DNA of 59,993 nucleotides. Source: Methylococcaceae bacterium (lineage in GTDB: Bacteria > Pseudomonadota > Gammaproteobacteria > Methylococcales > Methylomonadaceae). The stretch is from assembly GCA_030627285.1 (NCBI GenBank), contig DAOUSJ010000002.1, forward strand, positions 1-59,993. The letters run 5' to 3'. A model generated the notes under the pieces. That model made no database searches, had not been told where the DNA came from, and saw only the letters and a program-made list of their open reading frames with translations. Shown here piece after piece: positions 1-10,169 of this stretch. A program made the translations under genes and the position numbers. Within the stretch, counting starts at the first letter, position 1; the number at the start of each line of letters is the position of its first letter.

Positions 1-238
1 AAACTTAAACAATTAACAGAAAGCGAGAAATGCCAATATCACAAAGCATGTTCACAACGTAACCATAATAGGGTGTTGTTATCATGCTTGGTTATCTTTA
101 AAGATTTATGCAACTAAAGTAAAATCAACTCTTTATAAGGTTGGAAATAACTTGTTTTTTAACTATTTGAGTAAAGAGCTAAAATATCCAAGTATTCAAG
201 CCTATTTTAGTTATTAGCGAAAGTCCTAACATTTATAT

Positions 239-714
239 AGCTAGCATTATTTGTTGCACTCGGAACTTCTAGCAGTTTAGCAACTATTCCAATAGCACTT
301 GACACTCTAAAAAACAATTTACAAATTAATAAAAATGTAAGTGATTTAATTATTCCATTGGGCTTTACCATTAACCCACCTGGAGTAGTATTACATTTTT
401 CCATTGCTAGCATCTTCATGGCACAAATTTATGGCATTGAATTAGGTGTTAATGAAATTAGTATGGTTTTTATAGGCTCTATTTTAGCTGGACTTGCAGC
501 CTCCAGCGCACCAGGAATTGTAGGCTTAAGTATGATCGCTATGATTTTGGATCCTTTAGGCTTACCTACACATGTAGCTATTATTTTGTTATTAGCAATA
601 GACCCAATCGTAGATCCTATTTTGACCGCCTTAAATGTACATGCAAATTGCGCTATGACTGTCTTTGCTGATAACACTCACAAGCAAATTACTGACGAAG
701 AAACTAATATTTAA
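239..714 (+). pseudogene. 5'-truncated dicarboxylate/amino acid:cation symporter remnant
   Basis: The frame encodes the C-terminal part of a DAACS-family (GltP/DctA-like) sodium- or proton-coupled dicarboxylate/amino acid symporter. The family signature GTSSSLATIP is read near position 270. It is followed by a hydrophobic segment with the NPPG element and a typical tail ending in DPILTALNVHANC. In-frame stops at 238-240 and 208-210 lie directly upstream of the signature, and nothing in 1-237 reads as the missing N-terminal half. The only in-frame start that would give an ORF is TTG at 358, which lies inside the transport core. The fragment is therefore probably a decayed gene. It overlaps the 3' end of convergent fabH by 11 bases. 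A sequencing or assembly error at 238 is possible but would not by itself restore a full-length protein. Confidence 0.75.
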
Positions 715-1666
715 TTAATGCGGAGCCCCAAGTAAATCCAGCACCAAAAGCTTCCAACAATAATACTTGACCACGTTGAATACGCTCATCACGTACTGCT
801 TCATTAAGAGCTAATAAAACTGAAGCTGAAGAAGTGTTACCTTGATGCTCCAAAGTCACAACCACTTGATCCATAGACATTTTCAACTTCCGCGCGGTAG
901 CTGCAATAATCCTATTATTCGCTTGATGTGGAACCAACCAATCTATATCAGTTTTATCCATATTATTTGCCATTAAAGTTTCTTCAACAATCCTACCTAA
1001 AGTATTTACTGCTATTTTAAATACTTCATTACCTCGCATTTTAATAAAGCCATCCTGTTTCGGATTCGAAGTTGCTCTAGGATTTGGACAATATAATAAA
1101 TCTTCATATTCACCATCTGAATGAATATGGGTAGACAAAATTCCAGCCTCATCAGATGAATCTAATAACACTGCTCCAGCACCATCACCAAATAAAATAC
1201 AAGTGCTTCTATCAGTCCAATCCACTAATCTGGAACAAACCTCTGAACCAACCACTAAAACTTTATCCGCCGCGCCAGTTTTAATAAATTTATCCGCAAT
1301 ACTTAAAGCAAAAATAGCCCCAGAACAAGCAGCTTGAATATCAAACGCAACACAATTTTGAATACCTAAACGTTGTTGCAATAAACATGCAGTACTTGGA
1401 TAAACACGCTCTGGTGTGCCTGTAGCTACAATAATTAAATCAATTTCTCCAGCTTCAATTCCACCAGCTTCAATAGCTTGCAATGCAGCTACTTCCGCCA
1501 TCGAAGCACTAGTTTCATCCGCAGCCGCAATACGTCTACTTTTAATCCCAGTACGTTCAATAATCCAATCATCCGATGTATCTACATGCTGAGATATATC
1601 TTCATTTGTACGTACAGTTTCTGGAAGATAACCACCAGTACCAATTACTCTGGAAAATCTATTCAT
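704..1666 (-). CDS. fabH: beta-ketoacyl-ACP synthase III (FabH)
   Basis: This enzyme condenses acetyl-CoA with malonyl-ACP and so initiates type II fatty acid synthesis in the cytoplasm. The 320-residue length is typical. The Cys-His-Asn catalytic triad is visible: C114 in QAACSG, H247 in PHQANN and N277 in HQGNTSS. The start codon overlaps the plsX stop by four bases (ATGA), so the two genes are translationally coupled. It is the last gene of the minus-strand fatty-acid block. In E. coli fabH is followed by fabD, but here fabD lies about 10 kb upstream at the other end of the block. Confidence 0.97.
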   Translation of the reverse strand: MNRFSRVIGTGGYLPETVRTNEDISQHVDTSDDWIIERTGIKSRRIAAADETSASMAEVAALQAIEAGGIEAGEIDLIIVATGTPERVYPSTACLLQQRLGIQNCVAFDIQAACSGAIFALSIADKFIKTGAADKVLVVGSEVCSRLVDWTDRSTCILFGDGAGAVLLDSSDEAGILSTHIHSDGEYEDLLYCPNPRATSNPKQDGFIKMRGNEVFKIAVNTLGRIVEETLMANNMDKTDIDWLVPHQANNRIIAATARKLKMSMDQVVVTLEHQGNTSSASVLLALNEAVRDERIQRGQVLLLEAFGAGFTWGSALIKY

Positions 1667-2691
1667 GCATTCTCTCTACTGGTTAATATATCCGCCATTT
1701 TGTCACTAATTTTGCGAATCACATCTTGTGTAATTTCCACTTCAGCTAAATGAATCGCAGTTTCAAAAGCTAACGCATCCGCACCACCATGGCTTTTAAT
1801 TACCAAACCACGTAAACCTAAAAAACTCGCACCATTATATAAACGTGGATCAACTTTCTGCTTGAAAGACTTCAATACTGGATAAGCAATTATTCCCAAA
1901 CATTTTGTCAGCAAGTTTTTAGCGAAAGCTTCTTTTAACGCAATGCCAAACATTTTGGCAACACCTTCAATTGACTTCAAGGCTACATTACCCACAAAAC
2001 CATCAGTAACAATTAGGTCTACTTTTTCAGAACCTGCATTTAAAGAATTTCCTTCCACAAAACCTATGTAATTCAACTTAGAATCTTCTAATAATTTTGC
2101 AGTATCTTTTACCTGTTTATTACCTTTTACCGCTTCTGAACCAATATTTAACAAGCCAACTTTTGGATGCTCAATATTATCCAAAGCTTTCACTAACTCA
2201 TTACCCATTAAGGCAAATTCAAATAATTGTTTAGCACTACAATCCACATTCGCGCCTAAATCTAACGCATGCGTATGCCCATAAATAGACGGCAAACTAG
2301 ATAAAATAGCTGGTCTATCAATACCTGGTAACATTTTTAATACAAAGCGAGCGGTTGCCATTAATGCGCCAGTATTGCCAGCACTAACACAAGCATCAGC
2401 TTTGCCATCACGAACTAAATTAATTGCCACCCGCATAGAAGAATCTTTTTTATTTTTCAATGCTTTAGATGGTGATTCATCCATTTCCACTTTCTGTGAA
2501 GCATGTTGAATCATGATTCTATCTGCAAATTCAGATAACGTAGATGCTAATTTAGCCTGTAATTGATTTTCATCACCGACTAGAATTAATTTTAAATTTG
2601 GATTAGCTTTTAGACAAGCTATAGAGGCTGGAACAGTGACATCAATGCCAACATCTCCTCCCATAGCATCAATTGAAATTGTGCAACTCAT
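1663..2691 (-). CDS. plsX: phosphate acyltransferase PlsX
   Basis: PlsX converts acyl-ACP to acyl-phosphate, which PlsY uses to start phospholipid synthesis. The 342-residue product opens with the family signature ISIDAMGGD. It also carries the conserved segment [11 protein letters not shown] near its C-terminus and an internal [10 protein letters not shown] motif. It lies between rpmF and fabH in the conserved rpmF-plsX-fabH order, and its end overlaps the fabH start by four bases. No unusual features were seen. Confidence 0.97.
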   Translation of the reverse strand: MSCTISIDAMGGDVGIDVTVPASIACLKANPNLKLILVGDENQLQAKLASTLSEFADRIMIQHASQKVEMDESPSKALKNKKDSSMRVAINLVRDGKADACVSAGNTGALMATARFVLKMLPGIDRPAILSSLPSIYGHTHALDLGANVDCSAKQLFEFALMGNELVKALDNIEHPKVGLLNIGSEAVKGNKQVKDTAKLLEDSKLNYIGFVEGNSLNAGSEKVDLIVTDGFVGNVALKSIEGVAKMFGIALKEAFAKNLLTKCLGIIAYPVLKSFKQKVDPRLYNGASFLGLRGLVIKSHGGADALAFETAIHLAEVEITQDVIRKISDKMADILTSRENA

Positions 2692-2793
2692 GCTTTTAAA
2701 AATCCCAAAATGTTGGAAGGAATAAAATAAAAATGTAGAACCTTTAACTTACAAAGTTCAGCTCTACAATTTTGCTAATAAAACTTTGATTTG

Positions 2794-2973
2794 TTAATCA
2801 ATGTTATTAACTACGATTTGGCGACCTTTAAAAAAACCTTCTGGAGTCATATGATGACGTAAATGCACTTCACCAGTTATAGTATCCACAGACAAAGTTT
2901 TGCTTTTTAAAGAATCATGTGAACGACGTTGACCACGTCTTGAGCGGGTAACTTTACTTTTTTGTACTGCCAT
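2794..2973 (-). CDS. rpmF: 50S ribosomal protein L32
   Basis: This 59-residue basic protein was found by reading the gap between yceD and plsX. It begins [20 protein letters not shown] and ends [10 protein letters not shown], matching gammaproteobacterial L32 in length and in the SRRGxRRSHD and HLRHH elements. It lacks CxxC zinc pairs, as does E. coli L32. It sits two bases after the yceD stop and upstream of plsX, its usual position. L32 is part of the large ribosomal subunit. Confidence 0.96.
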   Translation of the reverse strand: MAVQKSKVTRSRRGQRRSHDSLKSKTLSVDTITGEVHLRHHMTPEGFFKGRQIVVNNID

Positions 2974-2975
2974 AA

Positions 2976-3494
2976 TTAATCTCCATTAAATTTAAGTTGT
3001 GCTAAAACAGCAAAAGGATTGGGTTTTGTTGCTACTTGCTCATTAGCAGCAAGATTTTTTTTATCAGCATAATTTGAAATACAAGCATGCTCATGTCTAG
3101 GAAAATCTGGCAAAGCTAACAATATTTCATCTTCAAGCATTAAAACTAAAGAAACTTTTTCTGCTTCCAGTAATAATGGTTCATATTCAGCCGCCAACAA
3201 ATCAGCCTGTTCCAAAGATTTTATTATTGCCAAATTAATTTTAATTGTATTAGACCACACCATCGGAGCTAAACAATTTTGACAAATCAATTCCAAATTT
3301 GCTTGTAAATGCCCCTCAATAGTTGCTAAGCGGCGTTCTTTTTTAAAATTAAGCTCAATTTCAAGCAGCGAATCATCATTAGCTAAATAACTAGCCAAAC
3401 GTTTAAATTCACTTATTGGTAATACACCTTGCAATTGGCGTTGCCGTTCAGCAAATGCTAACGGGTCTATAAAATTCGGCATTCTATTTAACAT
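2976..3494 (-). CDS. yceD: YceD family protein (DUF177), 23S rRNA accumulation protein
   Basis: A DUF177/YceD protein, the usual partner upstream of rpmF. E. coli YceD has been linked to 23S rRNA accumulation, though its exact role is not settled. The segment [17 protein letters not shown] and the CxxC-like part ELICQNCL match the family. The frame stays open to a TTG at 3566, but that would overlap the gene upstream. The ATG at 3494, preceded by AAGG, gives the expected [12 protein letters not shown] start and 172 residues. ATG 3482 is an alternative start. Two bases separate it from rpmF. Confidence 0.88.
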   Translation of the reverse strand: MLNRMPNFIDPLAFAERQRQLQGVLPISEFKRLASYLANDDSLLEIELNFKKERRLATIEGHLQANLELICQNCLAPMVWSNTIKINLAIIKSLEQADLLAAEYEPLLLEAEKVSLVLMLEDEILLALPDFPRHEHACISNYADKKNLAANEQVATKPNPFAVLAQLKFNGD

Positions 3495-3528
3495 AACCTT
3501 GATATTATATAGATGATAGTTGATTTTA

Positions 3529-3879
3529 TCAATTATAGCCTGTAAGCAATTTATTAACTTTATCAATACTTACAGCACATTCTTCAAGACTTTTATATAC
3601 TTGTTGCTTGAGATCCCAACTAATATCTTGGCTGTAAATCTTTTTTTGCGCGGCTTGATTTAAAAACTTGCATTTATCATGCATAATCGCCTCTGCATCT
3701 AACAAATTATCATATGTAGCTACAGAAAAATCAATCTCTGTTAACCACATAATTTGGGTTGACAAAGAGTTTTGCTGTTTAAAAATTGCTTCAATTTCAT
3801 TGGTTCCCATAATTTCATATATTGATCTACAACTAAAAACACTGCTCAGCATTAAAGTTGTAATGAGAGGGATACGCAT
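3529..3879 (-). CDS. small putative exported/lipoprotein-like protein of unknown function
   Basis: I do not recognise this 116-residue product. It starts with a hydrophobic segment (MRIPLITTLMLSSVFSC) that resembles a signal sequence with a weak lipobox ending at C17 (VFSC). The mature part is helical, polar and cysteine-poor. It begins two bases after the tatD stop and ends just before yceD, so it is probably co-transcribed. This slot in the fatty-acid/tatD block is not normally occupied in relatives I know. The function cannot be inferred. Confidence 0.6.
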   Translation of the reverse strand: MRIPLITTLMLSSVFSCRSIYEIMGTNEIEAIFKQQNSLSTQIMWLTEIDFSVATYDNLLDAEAIMHDKCKFLNQAAQKKIYSQDISWDLKQQVYKSLEECAVSIDKVNKLLTGYN

Positions 3880-3881
3880 AA

Positions 3882-4661
3882 TTAAATTTTGGTGGTTGGA
3901 AACAATCTTTGAAAATTTATAGTCGATTGTCGGGCAATTTCTTCCACACTGGTATTACGCAATTCAGCTAATTTTTCCGCTACATAACTAACATATTGTG
4001 GATAATTAGATTTTCCACGCATTGGTACTGGAGCTAAATAAGGTGCATCAGTTTCAATTAAAAACCTATCAGCTGGCACTTTAATAGCAACTTCTTGAAT
4101 GGCTTTAGCATTTTTAAAAGTTACAATTCCAGAAAAAGAAATATAAAAATTAAGTTCTATAGCTTGTTGTGCAAACTCCCAATCTTCACTAAAACAATGG
4201 ATAATTCCACCTACAGTTGATGCTCCTTCTGTAGCTAGTATTTGTAATGCCTCCATACCAGCAGCACGCGTATGAATAATTAAAGGTTTATGTAGTTGTT
4301 TTGCAACTTGAATATGAGTTTTAAATTGTTGCTGCTGCCAAGTTAAATCCCCTGTACTCCGAAAATAATCTAAGCCAGTTTCACCAATCGCAATAACTTT
4401 ATCATCACTAGCAAATTTTAATAATTCAGCAGCTGTTAAAGTAGTTTGCGGTTGCACATTTGGATGTACGCCCACAGATAAAAACACTTCTGGATATGTT
4501 TGCACCAAAGCCAACATCTCTGGATATGTTTCCAAATCTATGGAAATACACAACATTTGTTGAATTTTAGCGGCTTTAGTAGCAAGCATAAATTTAGCAA
4601 AATCATTCTGATATGAATTTAAATCAAGTAAATCTAAATGGCAATGTGAGTCTATAAACAT
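3882..4661 (-). CDS. tatD: TatD family metal-dependent hydrolase
   Basis: A TatD/YcfH-type TIM-barrel hydrolase of 259 residues; members have metal-dependent DNase activity. Metal ligands are in place: HxH in DSHCHLD (H6, H8), Glu in IGETGLDY, His in IIHTRA, His in IIHCFSE and Asp in ETDAPYLAP. It follows pilZ and holB, the normal gammaproteobacterial context (tmk-holB-pilZ-tatD). The E. coli gene in this slot is ycfH, so the exact orthology name is less certain than the family. Confidence 0.94.
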   Translation of the reverse strand: MFIDSHCHLDLLDLNSYQNDFAKFMLATKAAKIQQMLCISIDLETYPEMLALVQTYPEVFLSVGVHPNVQPQTTLTAAELLKFASDDKVIAIGETGLDYFRSTGDLTWQQQQFKTHIQVAKQLHKPLIIHTRAAGMEALQILATEGASTVGGIIHCFSEDWEFAQQAIELNFYISFSGIVTFKNAKAIQEVAIKVPADRFLIETDAPYLAPVPMRGKSNYPQYVSYVAEKLAELRNTSVEEIARQSTINFQRLFPTTKI

Positions 4662-4682
4662 AATAATTAAAGGTATGAAAAT

Positions 4683-5039
4683 TTACATAGTATATGTTGA
4701 ACGATCTAGCTCTAATGCGCCAGCTAAATAAGTTTCGATTTTAGATTTAACCTGACCTTGATCTTTTAATTGAATCCCAATACCAGCAACATTGCTACTA
4801 TCAAATCCCTCAGGAGTTTTCCAAATAACATTGCCTGCAATAGGTAAGCGTTCTTTATTATCCATTAAAATCAATATCATTAGCACTTCTTCACCTAATT
4901 TATAAATCCGTTTTGTAGGAATAAATAAACCGCCATTAATAATAAAAGGCATGTAAGATTTATATAATTGTTTTTTATCTTTAATGGTTAAAGTGGCAAT
5001 ATTTGGCTGTTTCTTTTTCGGTGGAGCATTATCTACCAT
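4683..5039 (-). CDS. pilZ: PilZ domain protein (type IV pilus assembly PilZ)
   Basis: A single PilZ domain of 118 residues. Its position between holB and tatD is that of Pseudomonas pilZ, which is needed for type IV pilus biogenesis. As in that protein, the RxxxR c-di-GMP-binding motif at the N-terminal edge is not evident, while the core GGLFIPT and AGNVIWKTP segments are. It therefore probably works through protein contacts (known for PilZ-PilB/FimX) rather than nucleotide binding. No pilus structural genes are in the window. Confidence 0.9.
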   Translation of the reverse strand: MVDNAPPKKKQPNIATLTIKDKKQLYKSYMPFIINGGLFIPTKRIYKLGEEVLMILILMDNKERLPIAGNVIWKTPEGFDSSNVAGIGIQLKDQGQVKSKIETYLAGALELDRSTYTM

Positions 5040-5042
5040 TTT

Positions 5043-6029
5043 TTATTTACCTGTATTCAGAGCTGCCCATTGAAGCAAAATATTTTCAAATAACAATTGT
5101 TTATTTACCTGTGTATGCATTTGCTGCTGACTCTGCAATAACAAATCATAAAACTTATAAATTTTTTGCGGATTTAATTTTATCGCTAAAGCTTGTAAGT
5201 CTAGTTTAAAATCAGAGTTTTCTAAGTAATTACTGCCACAATCAAAGCTACATTTTATAATATCTGCCACCCAAGTTATAATCCATCTCAAAATTGGTAT
5301 ATTTTGTAAAGCAGCCCATACTGATGCAATTTCTAATACTGCGGCTGAAAATTTTGTTACGCTTAACCATAAATTAAAATGCTTAGTTCTATCCATCAAT
5401 ATATCTGTTTGAGCATATTGCTGGGCTAATAATGGCGCACCTTGGGCAAGATTTAACAATAATTGCGGATTTGGATGCGAAACCTGATGCTTTAACCAAT
5501 TAATTGCCATTATAGCCGCTGGTTTATGTACGGTTATTTTTTGACATCGACTAATAATAGTTGCTGGCAATAAACTTGGCTGCGTAGCAATTAAAATAAA
5601 ACAAGTGCGCTCATTCGGTTCTTCTAAACATTTCAATAAACTATTTGCAGCTGCCAAATTCATAACATCCGCAGGATAAATTAATACTACCCGATGTGAT
5701 TCAAATTGGGGCTTTAAACTTAATCGTATAATTAATGTGCGGATTTGCTGAATTTGAATATATTTGGCTTCAGATTCAGGCCGAATAGTAATCACATCTG
5801 GATGAGTTTGAGCAACAAACAACTTACAACTATAACACTTAGCACAATAAAATCCAGTGTGCATAGAATTTGGACAAACCAATGTTTGCGCAAATTGCCG
5901 CGCTAAAATTAATTTACCTAAACCTTGTAATCCAGAAATTAATAGACTTTGTGGCGGACGCTGTTGCTGCATATAATTGCTTAATATCTGCCAATTTTCT
6001 TGTTGCCAAGGTAAAACTTCGGGTCGCAT
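5043..6029 (-). CDS. holB: DNA polymerase III delta' subunit
   Basis: This is the clamp-loader subunit of the replicative polymerase. The 328-residue AAA+ protein has a Walker-A-like GLQGLGKLILA, a cysteine-rich zinc module (CPN...CAKCYSC) and the sensor SRC motif (IISRCQK). The C-terminal domain is divergent, as is usual for delta'. It lies three bases upstream of pilZ and just downstream of tmk, the conserved tmk-holB order. Confidence 0.94.
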   Translation of the reverse strand: MRPEVLPWQQENWQILSNYMQQQRPPQSLLISGLQGLGKLILARQFAQTLVCPNSMHTGFYCAKCYSCKLFVAQTHPDVITIRPESEAKYIQIQQIRTLIIRLSLKPQFESHRVVLIYPADVMNLAAANSLLKCLEEPNERTCFILIATQPSLLPATIISRCQKITVHKPAAIMAINWLKHQVSHPNPQLLLNLAQGAPLLAQQYAQTDILMDRTKHFNLWLSVTKFSAAVLEIASVWAALQNIPILRWIITWVADIIKCSFDCGSNYLENSDFKLDLQALAIKLNPQKIYKFYDLLLQSQQQMHTQVNKQLLFENILLQWAALNTGK

Positions 6030-6033
6030 AAAT

Positions 6034-6654
6034 TTAAAACAATTTGGTTATTAACTCATGAATATTGTTTTGCACCACGGTTAAGTTTTGTGTCGCATCA
6101 ATAATTTTAATTCTGTGTGAATTAGCTTCAGCTTGACGTAAATACATGGTACGTACATTCTGAAAAAACTCTAATTGTTCTTGTTCAAAACGATCTAAGG
6201 CAGCTCGTTGTTTAGCTCTGCGTAAACCTAATTCAATTGGAGCATCAAGTAGCAAGGTTAAATCAGGCTTTAAATCTTGTTGTACAAACTGTGCCAACCA
6301 AGTAATTGCAGATAAATCCATATTTCTGCCGCCACCTTGATAAGCATAAGTTGAATCAATAAACCGATCGCAAAGCACCCATTTGCCTTGACTTAAAGCT
6401 GGTTTAATTACTTGTTGAATATGTTGTGATCTAGCTGCAAAAACCAATAATAACTCAGTGGCCTCACTAATAGTTTCAGTATGAACATCCAACAATAACC
6501 TGCGAATTTTTTCCGCTACCTCAGTACCTCCAGGTTCACGAGTTACACAAACTTCAAAACCTTGTGCAACTAAGAATTTTTGGATAAATTCCAAATTTGT
6601 GGTTTTTCCCAGACCTTCACCACCCTCCAAACTAATAAACTTTCCTAGCTTCAT
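6034..6654 (-). CDS. tmk: thymidylate kinase
   Basis: Tmk phosphorylates dTMP to dTDP. The 206-residue product carries the P-loop EGGEGLGKTT, the TREPGGTEVAE segment and the DRF motif (CDRFIDSTYAYQG). A lid region with RAKQRAALDRFEQE follows. The start overlaps the mltG stop by four bases. No anomalies were seen. Confidence 0.96.
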   Translation of the reverse strand: MKLGKFISLEGGEGLGKTTNLEFIQKFLVAQGFEVCVTREPGGTEVAEKIRRLLLDVHTETISEATELLLVFAARSQHIQQVIKPALSQGKWVLCDRFIDSTYAYQGGGRNMDLSAITWLAQFVQQDLKPDLTLLLDAPIELGLRRAKQRAALDRFEQEQLEFFQNVRTMYLRQAEANSHRIKIIDATQNLTVVQNNIHELITKLF

Positions 6655-7646
6655 GGTTTTTGTCCACGTTGATAACGATTCACTGCTTTATTATGTGCTT
6701 TTAAAGTTGCTGAAAAAATATGCGATCCATCCCCATTAGCTACAAAAAATAAACTATCGCCTGCGGCTGGATGCAAAGCTGCATAAATAGCTTCTTTACC
6801 AGCTGACGCAATTGGAGTTGGCGGTAAGCCTTTAATAACATAGGTGTTATAAGGTGTAGGTTTCCGCAAATCTTTATACCTAATATCTCCATCATAAAAA
6901 TCTCCCATACCATAAATAACCGTAGGGTCAGTTTGCAATAACATTCCTAAGCGTAATCTACGCACAAATACACCAGAAATTAAATCTCGCTCAGATTCTA
7001 CCGCAGTTTCTTTTTCAATTATGGAAGCTAAAATTAAGGCTTCATAAGCAGTTTTAATAGGTAAATCAGCGGATTTTTGTTGCCATTGTTGAGCTAATAT
7101 TTTTTGCATTTTTTTATACGCACGTTCTAATACACCAAAATCTGCAGTATTGCGATCAAAAAAATACGTATCTGGAAAAAATAAACCTTCTGGATGGCTA
7201 TATTTAGATTCTAATTTAGCCATGATTGCAGCATCATCCAAAGTACTTAGAGTTTGTTGCAAATGTGAATTCTTCGCTAAATGTTGCCGAATTTGCTTGA
7301 AATTCCAACCTTCTGGAAAAGTAATTGAATATTGCTTGGATTTACCACTAGCAAATAAATTTAATAATTGTTGCGTAGTTAAACCTGCAGTTAATTCATA
7401 TTCACCAGCTTTTAAACGATGCGCAAGTTTATTTTTATACGCCAAAATTTTAAACCAATACGGATTAATGCTAATTTGTTGCTGTTGCAAAGCAATAATA
7501 ATGTTATTAAATGAAGTACCTTTTTTGATTTCAAATACTTGTTTTTGATGCACTACTGTAGTTGTGTGTACAGATTGATATTCTATCCAACCCCAAAACC
7601 CCGCAACCACGCATAAAAATGTTAATAATTTAATAAATGTCCACAT
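6651..7646 (-). CDS. mltG: endolytic murein transglycosylase MltG (YceG)
   Basis: MltG cleaves nascent glycan strands and sets their length. The 331-residue product has one N-terminal transmembrane segment (about 5-22), a LysM-like region, and the YceG catalytic domain. The catalytic EKET motif is at 211-214, followed by LQTDPTVIYG. It overlaps pabC by 17 bases and tmk by four, consistent with a tightly coupled operon. Confidence 0.95.
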   Translation of the reverse strand: MWTFIKLLTFLCVVAGFWGWIEYQSVHTTTVVHQKQVFEIKKGTSFNNIIIALQQQQISINPYWFKILAYKNKLAHRLKAGEYELTAGLTTQQLLNLFASGKSKQYSITFPEGWNFKQIRQHLAKNSHLQQTLSTLDDAAIMAKLESKYSHPEGLFFPDTYFFDRNTADFGVLERAYKKMQKILAQQWQQKSADLPIKTAYEALILASIIEKETAVESERDLISGVFVRRLRLGMLLQTDPTVIYGMGDFYDGDIRYKDLRKPTPYNTYVIKGLPPTPIASAGKEAIYAALHPAAGDSLFFVANGDGSHIFSATLKAHNKAVNRYQRGQKP

Positions 7647-8463
7647 AAAATTGCTGTTTATAATTAGTTAAAGCATCTTGAAACTGTTGTGTAATTGCTC
7701 TTTGATTAAATAATCTATCTACTAAGTTTTTTACCGGCCAAATACCAATTACTGAATTAGTCATAAAAATTTCATCAGCAGCAAATAACTGCGTTATTGA
7801 ACAACGTGCTTGTATGATTTGAATGTCGATTTTTTGAGCCGTTTGCAATATGAAATTGCGCATAATACCAGCAATACCAGCTTGCTCTAAGCTAGGTGTA
7901 TATAAAATTTTATCGCGTATAAAAAAAATATTTGTCATTGTACCTTCAATAACATTACCATCAATATCTAACATGACACCTTCTTGGATTTCAGTATCAT
8001 TCCATTCAGATCTAGCTAATACTTGTTCTAAACGATTTAAGTGTTTAATGCCAGCTAAACTAGGATTTAAGCCCAAACGTTGCTGGCAAATTCGCACATT
8101 AATTCCCAGTTTTTGGAAATCACTTGAATAATCAGGGTAAGGATGTAATGAAAAAATACGGGTAACTTGTATTGGCTGGGGTTGTTGATAACCACGCCCT
8201 CCAATCCCGCGAGTTAAGATGATTTTCAACACTCCATGTTCACAATCTTTACTTAATTTATCCGCTTCAAAAATTAATAATTCTACAGCTGGCATTGGTA
8301 AGCGTAATTTTTTACAGCCTAATGTCAAACGTTGCAAATGCTCATCTAAGAAGAGTAATTGCCCATTGATAATTTCTAGAGTTTCAAAAACTCCATCTCC
8401 ATATTGAAATCCACGATCAGATACTGATAACTGTGTTTGATATTGTCCATTGATTAACAGCAA
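7630..8463 (-). CDS. pabC: aminodeoxychorismate lyase
   Basis: PabC converts 4-amino-4-deoxychorismate to p-aminobenzoate and pyruvate for folate synthesis. The fold-type IV PLP enzyme has 277 residues. The lysine expected to hold PLP is K140 in GIKHLNRLEQVLAR, and the cofactor phosphate-binding TNSVIG element is near the C-terminus. It lies between fabF and mltG, its usual location. The same fold is used by branched-chain and D-amino acid transaminases, so the assignment relies partly on context. Confidence 0.92.
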   Translation of the reverse strand: MLLINGQYQTQLSVSDRGFQYGDGVFETLEIINGQLLFLDEHLQRLTLGCKKLRLPMPAVELLIFEADKLSKDCEHGVLKIILTRGIGGRGYQQPQPIQVTRIFSLHPYPDYSSDFQKLGINVRICQQRLGLNPSLAGIKHLNRLEQVLARSEWNDTEIQEGVMLDIDGNVIEGTMTNIFFIRDKILYTPSLEQAGIAGIMRNFILQTAQKIDIQIIQARCSITQLFAADEIFMTNSVIGIWPVKNLVDRLFNQRAITQQFQDALTNYKQQFYVDIY

Positions 8464-8477
8464 ATCAATCTCAACAA

Positions 8478-9722
8478 TTATTGATAACGTTTAAATACTA
8501 ATGAGCCATTAGTGCCACCAAAGCCAAATGAATTCGACATTGCAAGTTCCATATGCATGTCTCTAGCTATATTTGGCACAAAATCTAAATCACATTCAGG
8601 ATCTGGATTATCTAAATTTATTGTCGCCGGAGCTACTTGATGCTTCAAACTTAAGGCAGTTAATACAGCTTCAATACCACCTGCTGCACCTAATAAATGA
8701 CCTAACATAGATTTAGTGGAACTAATTGCAACATTATAAGCATGTTCACCTAAGGCTGCTTTCATAGCTTGAGTTTCGCCTAAATCTCCTACTGGTGTAG
8801 AAGTTCCATGCGCATTAATATAATCTATTTGGTCTACATTTACTTTTGCATCGCGTAAGGCATTACGCATACAACGAGCCGCACCTTCTCCACCTGCTGA
8901 TGGGGTGGTAATATGATAAGCATCACTGCTCATACCATAACCGACTACTTCTGCATAAATTTTCGCCCCACGAGCTTTTGCATGTTCTAATTCTTCTAAT
9001 ACAACTACACCTGCGCCGTCACTTAAAACAAAACCATCACGATCTAAATCCCATGGTCGACTAGCAATTTGTGGGTTATCATTACGTCTAGATAAAGCAC
9101 GTGCCGATACAAATCCACCCATAGCTGTAGCTGAACTAGTACATCTTTCTGCGCCACCTGCGATCATGACATCAGCATCACCATATTTAATTAACCGCAT
9201 AGCATCACCAATATTATGCGTGCCAGTAGTACAAGCAGTTACGATGGCAAAATTTGGGCCTTTCAATCCATATTTAATGGATAAATTACCTGCAATCATG
9301 TTGATAATATTACCAGGCACAAAAAATGGTGAAATGCGTCTGTGACCTTTGGCATCATAAGTGGCATAACATTCTTCAATCCCTGTAATACCACCAATCC
9401 CTGAACCAATCGCAATCCCAATGCGTTCTGCATTTTCTGCTGTAACTTGAATACCAGAATCTTCTATAGCTTGACAACCTGCTGCAATTCCATAATGAAT
9501 AAAACCATCCATACGTTTAGCATCTTTTAACGGTATGTATTGCCCAATATCAAAATTTCTAATCACTCCGCCAAATGTAGTGGCAAATGCTGAAATGTCA
9601 AAAGAATCAATCGGACTAATACCACTTTTACCATTAATAATCCCATCCCAAGTATCGGCTACATTATTGGCTAAAGGGGTTACAGCACCTAGTCCAGTGA
9701 TAACAACTCTACGTGTACTCAA
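8478..9722 (-). CDS. fabF: beta-ketoacyl-ACP synthase II (FabF)
   Basis: FabF elongates acyl-ACP with malonyl-ACP. The 414-residue product has the Cys-His-His triad: C164 in TACTTGTHN, His in [11 protein letters not shown] and His in [11 protein letters not shown]. It follows acpP, as in most gammaproteobacteria, and precedes pabC by 14 bases. Length and motifs are canonical. Confidence 0.97.
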   Translation of the reverse strand: MSTRRVVITGLGAVTPLANNVADTWDGIINGKSGISPIDSFDISAFATTFGGVIRNFDIGQYIPLKDAKRMDGFIHYGIAAGCQAIEDSGIQVTAENAERIGIAIGSGIGGITGIEECYATYDAKGHRRISPFFVPGNIINMIAGNLSIKYGLKGPNFAIVTACTTGTHNIGDAMRLIKYGDADVMIAGGAERCTSSATAMGGFVSARALSRRNDNPQIASRPWDLDRDGFVLSDGAGVVVLEELEHAKARGAKIYAEVVGYGMSSDAYHITTPSAGGEGAARCMRNALRDAKVNVDQIDYINAHGTSTPVGDLGETQAMKAALGEHAYNVAISSTKSMLGHLLGAAGGIEAVLTALSLKHQVAPATINLDNPDPECDLDFVPNIARDMHMELAMSNSFGFGGTNGSLVFKRYQ

Positions 9723-9795
9723 AATATTTTCCTTAAAATTACCAGAAAATCAGTGGGTATTTCACCACCCACTTAAATGTAAAACTTTAATCTAT

Positions 9796-10029
9796 TTATG
9801 TATTTTTACTAATGTAATCAATGGCTGCTTGTACAGTAGTTATTTTTTCAGCTTCTTCATCTGGAATTTCAGTTTCAAATTCTTCTTCAAAAGCCATAAC
9901 TAACTCCACTGTATCTAAAGAATCAGCGCCAAGATCATCAACAAAAGAAGCTGCGTTTACTACATCTTCTGCGTTTACACCTAATTGTTCAATGATTTGA
10001 GCTTTAATACGTTCTTCAATGGTACTCAT
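9796..10029 (-). CDS. acpP: acyl carrier protein
   Basis: A 77-residue acidic carrier protein. The phosphopantetheine attachment serine is S37 in the DSLDTVEL motif. It is the carrier for all intermediates of the surrounding fab enzymes. A 140-base gap separates it from fabG upstream and contains a candidate promoter, which would allow the higher expression ACP usually needs. Confidence 0.98.
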   Translation of the reverse strand: MSTIEERIKAQIIEQLGVNAEDVVNAASFVDDLGADSLDTVELVMAFEEEFETEIPDEEAEKITTVQAAIDYISKNT

Positions 10030-10137
10030 GTTATTATTTTCCTCAACTAACTTAGTGGTTATTCTAAGAGTTAGTTATATAGTTAATCTTAAATTTAGAC
10101 CTGCTTACACCAGCAACCCAGATAGCAGGATGGATGA

Positions 10138-10143
10138 ATTATA
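10138..10143 (-). promoter_or_regulatory. candidate -10 element for acpP
   Basis: On the minus strand the fabG-acpP gap contains a perfect TATAAT about 110 bases upstream of the acpP start. A mediocre -35 (TGTGAC) lies 17 bases further upstream, just inside the gap. E. coli acpP also has its own promoter in this gap. The assignment is motif-based only. Confidence 0.35.
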
Positions 10144-10169
10144 CTTGATATTATAACAAAGTCACACAA

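Noticed and set aside
1..238. Possible N-terminal half of the symporter
   Set aside because: None of the three plus frames reads as the missing transmembrane region; several stops occur and no family motif is visible.
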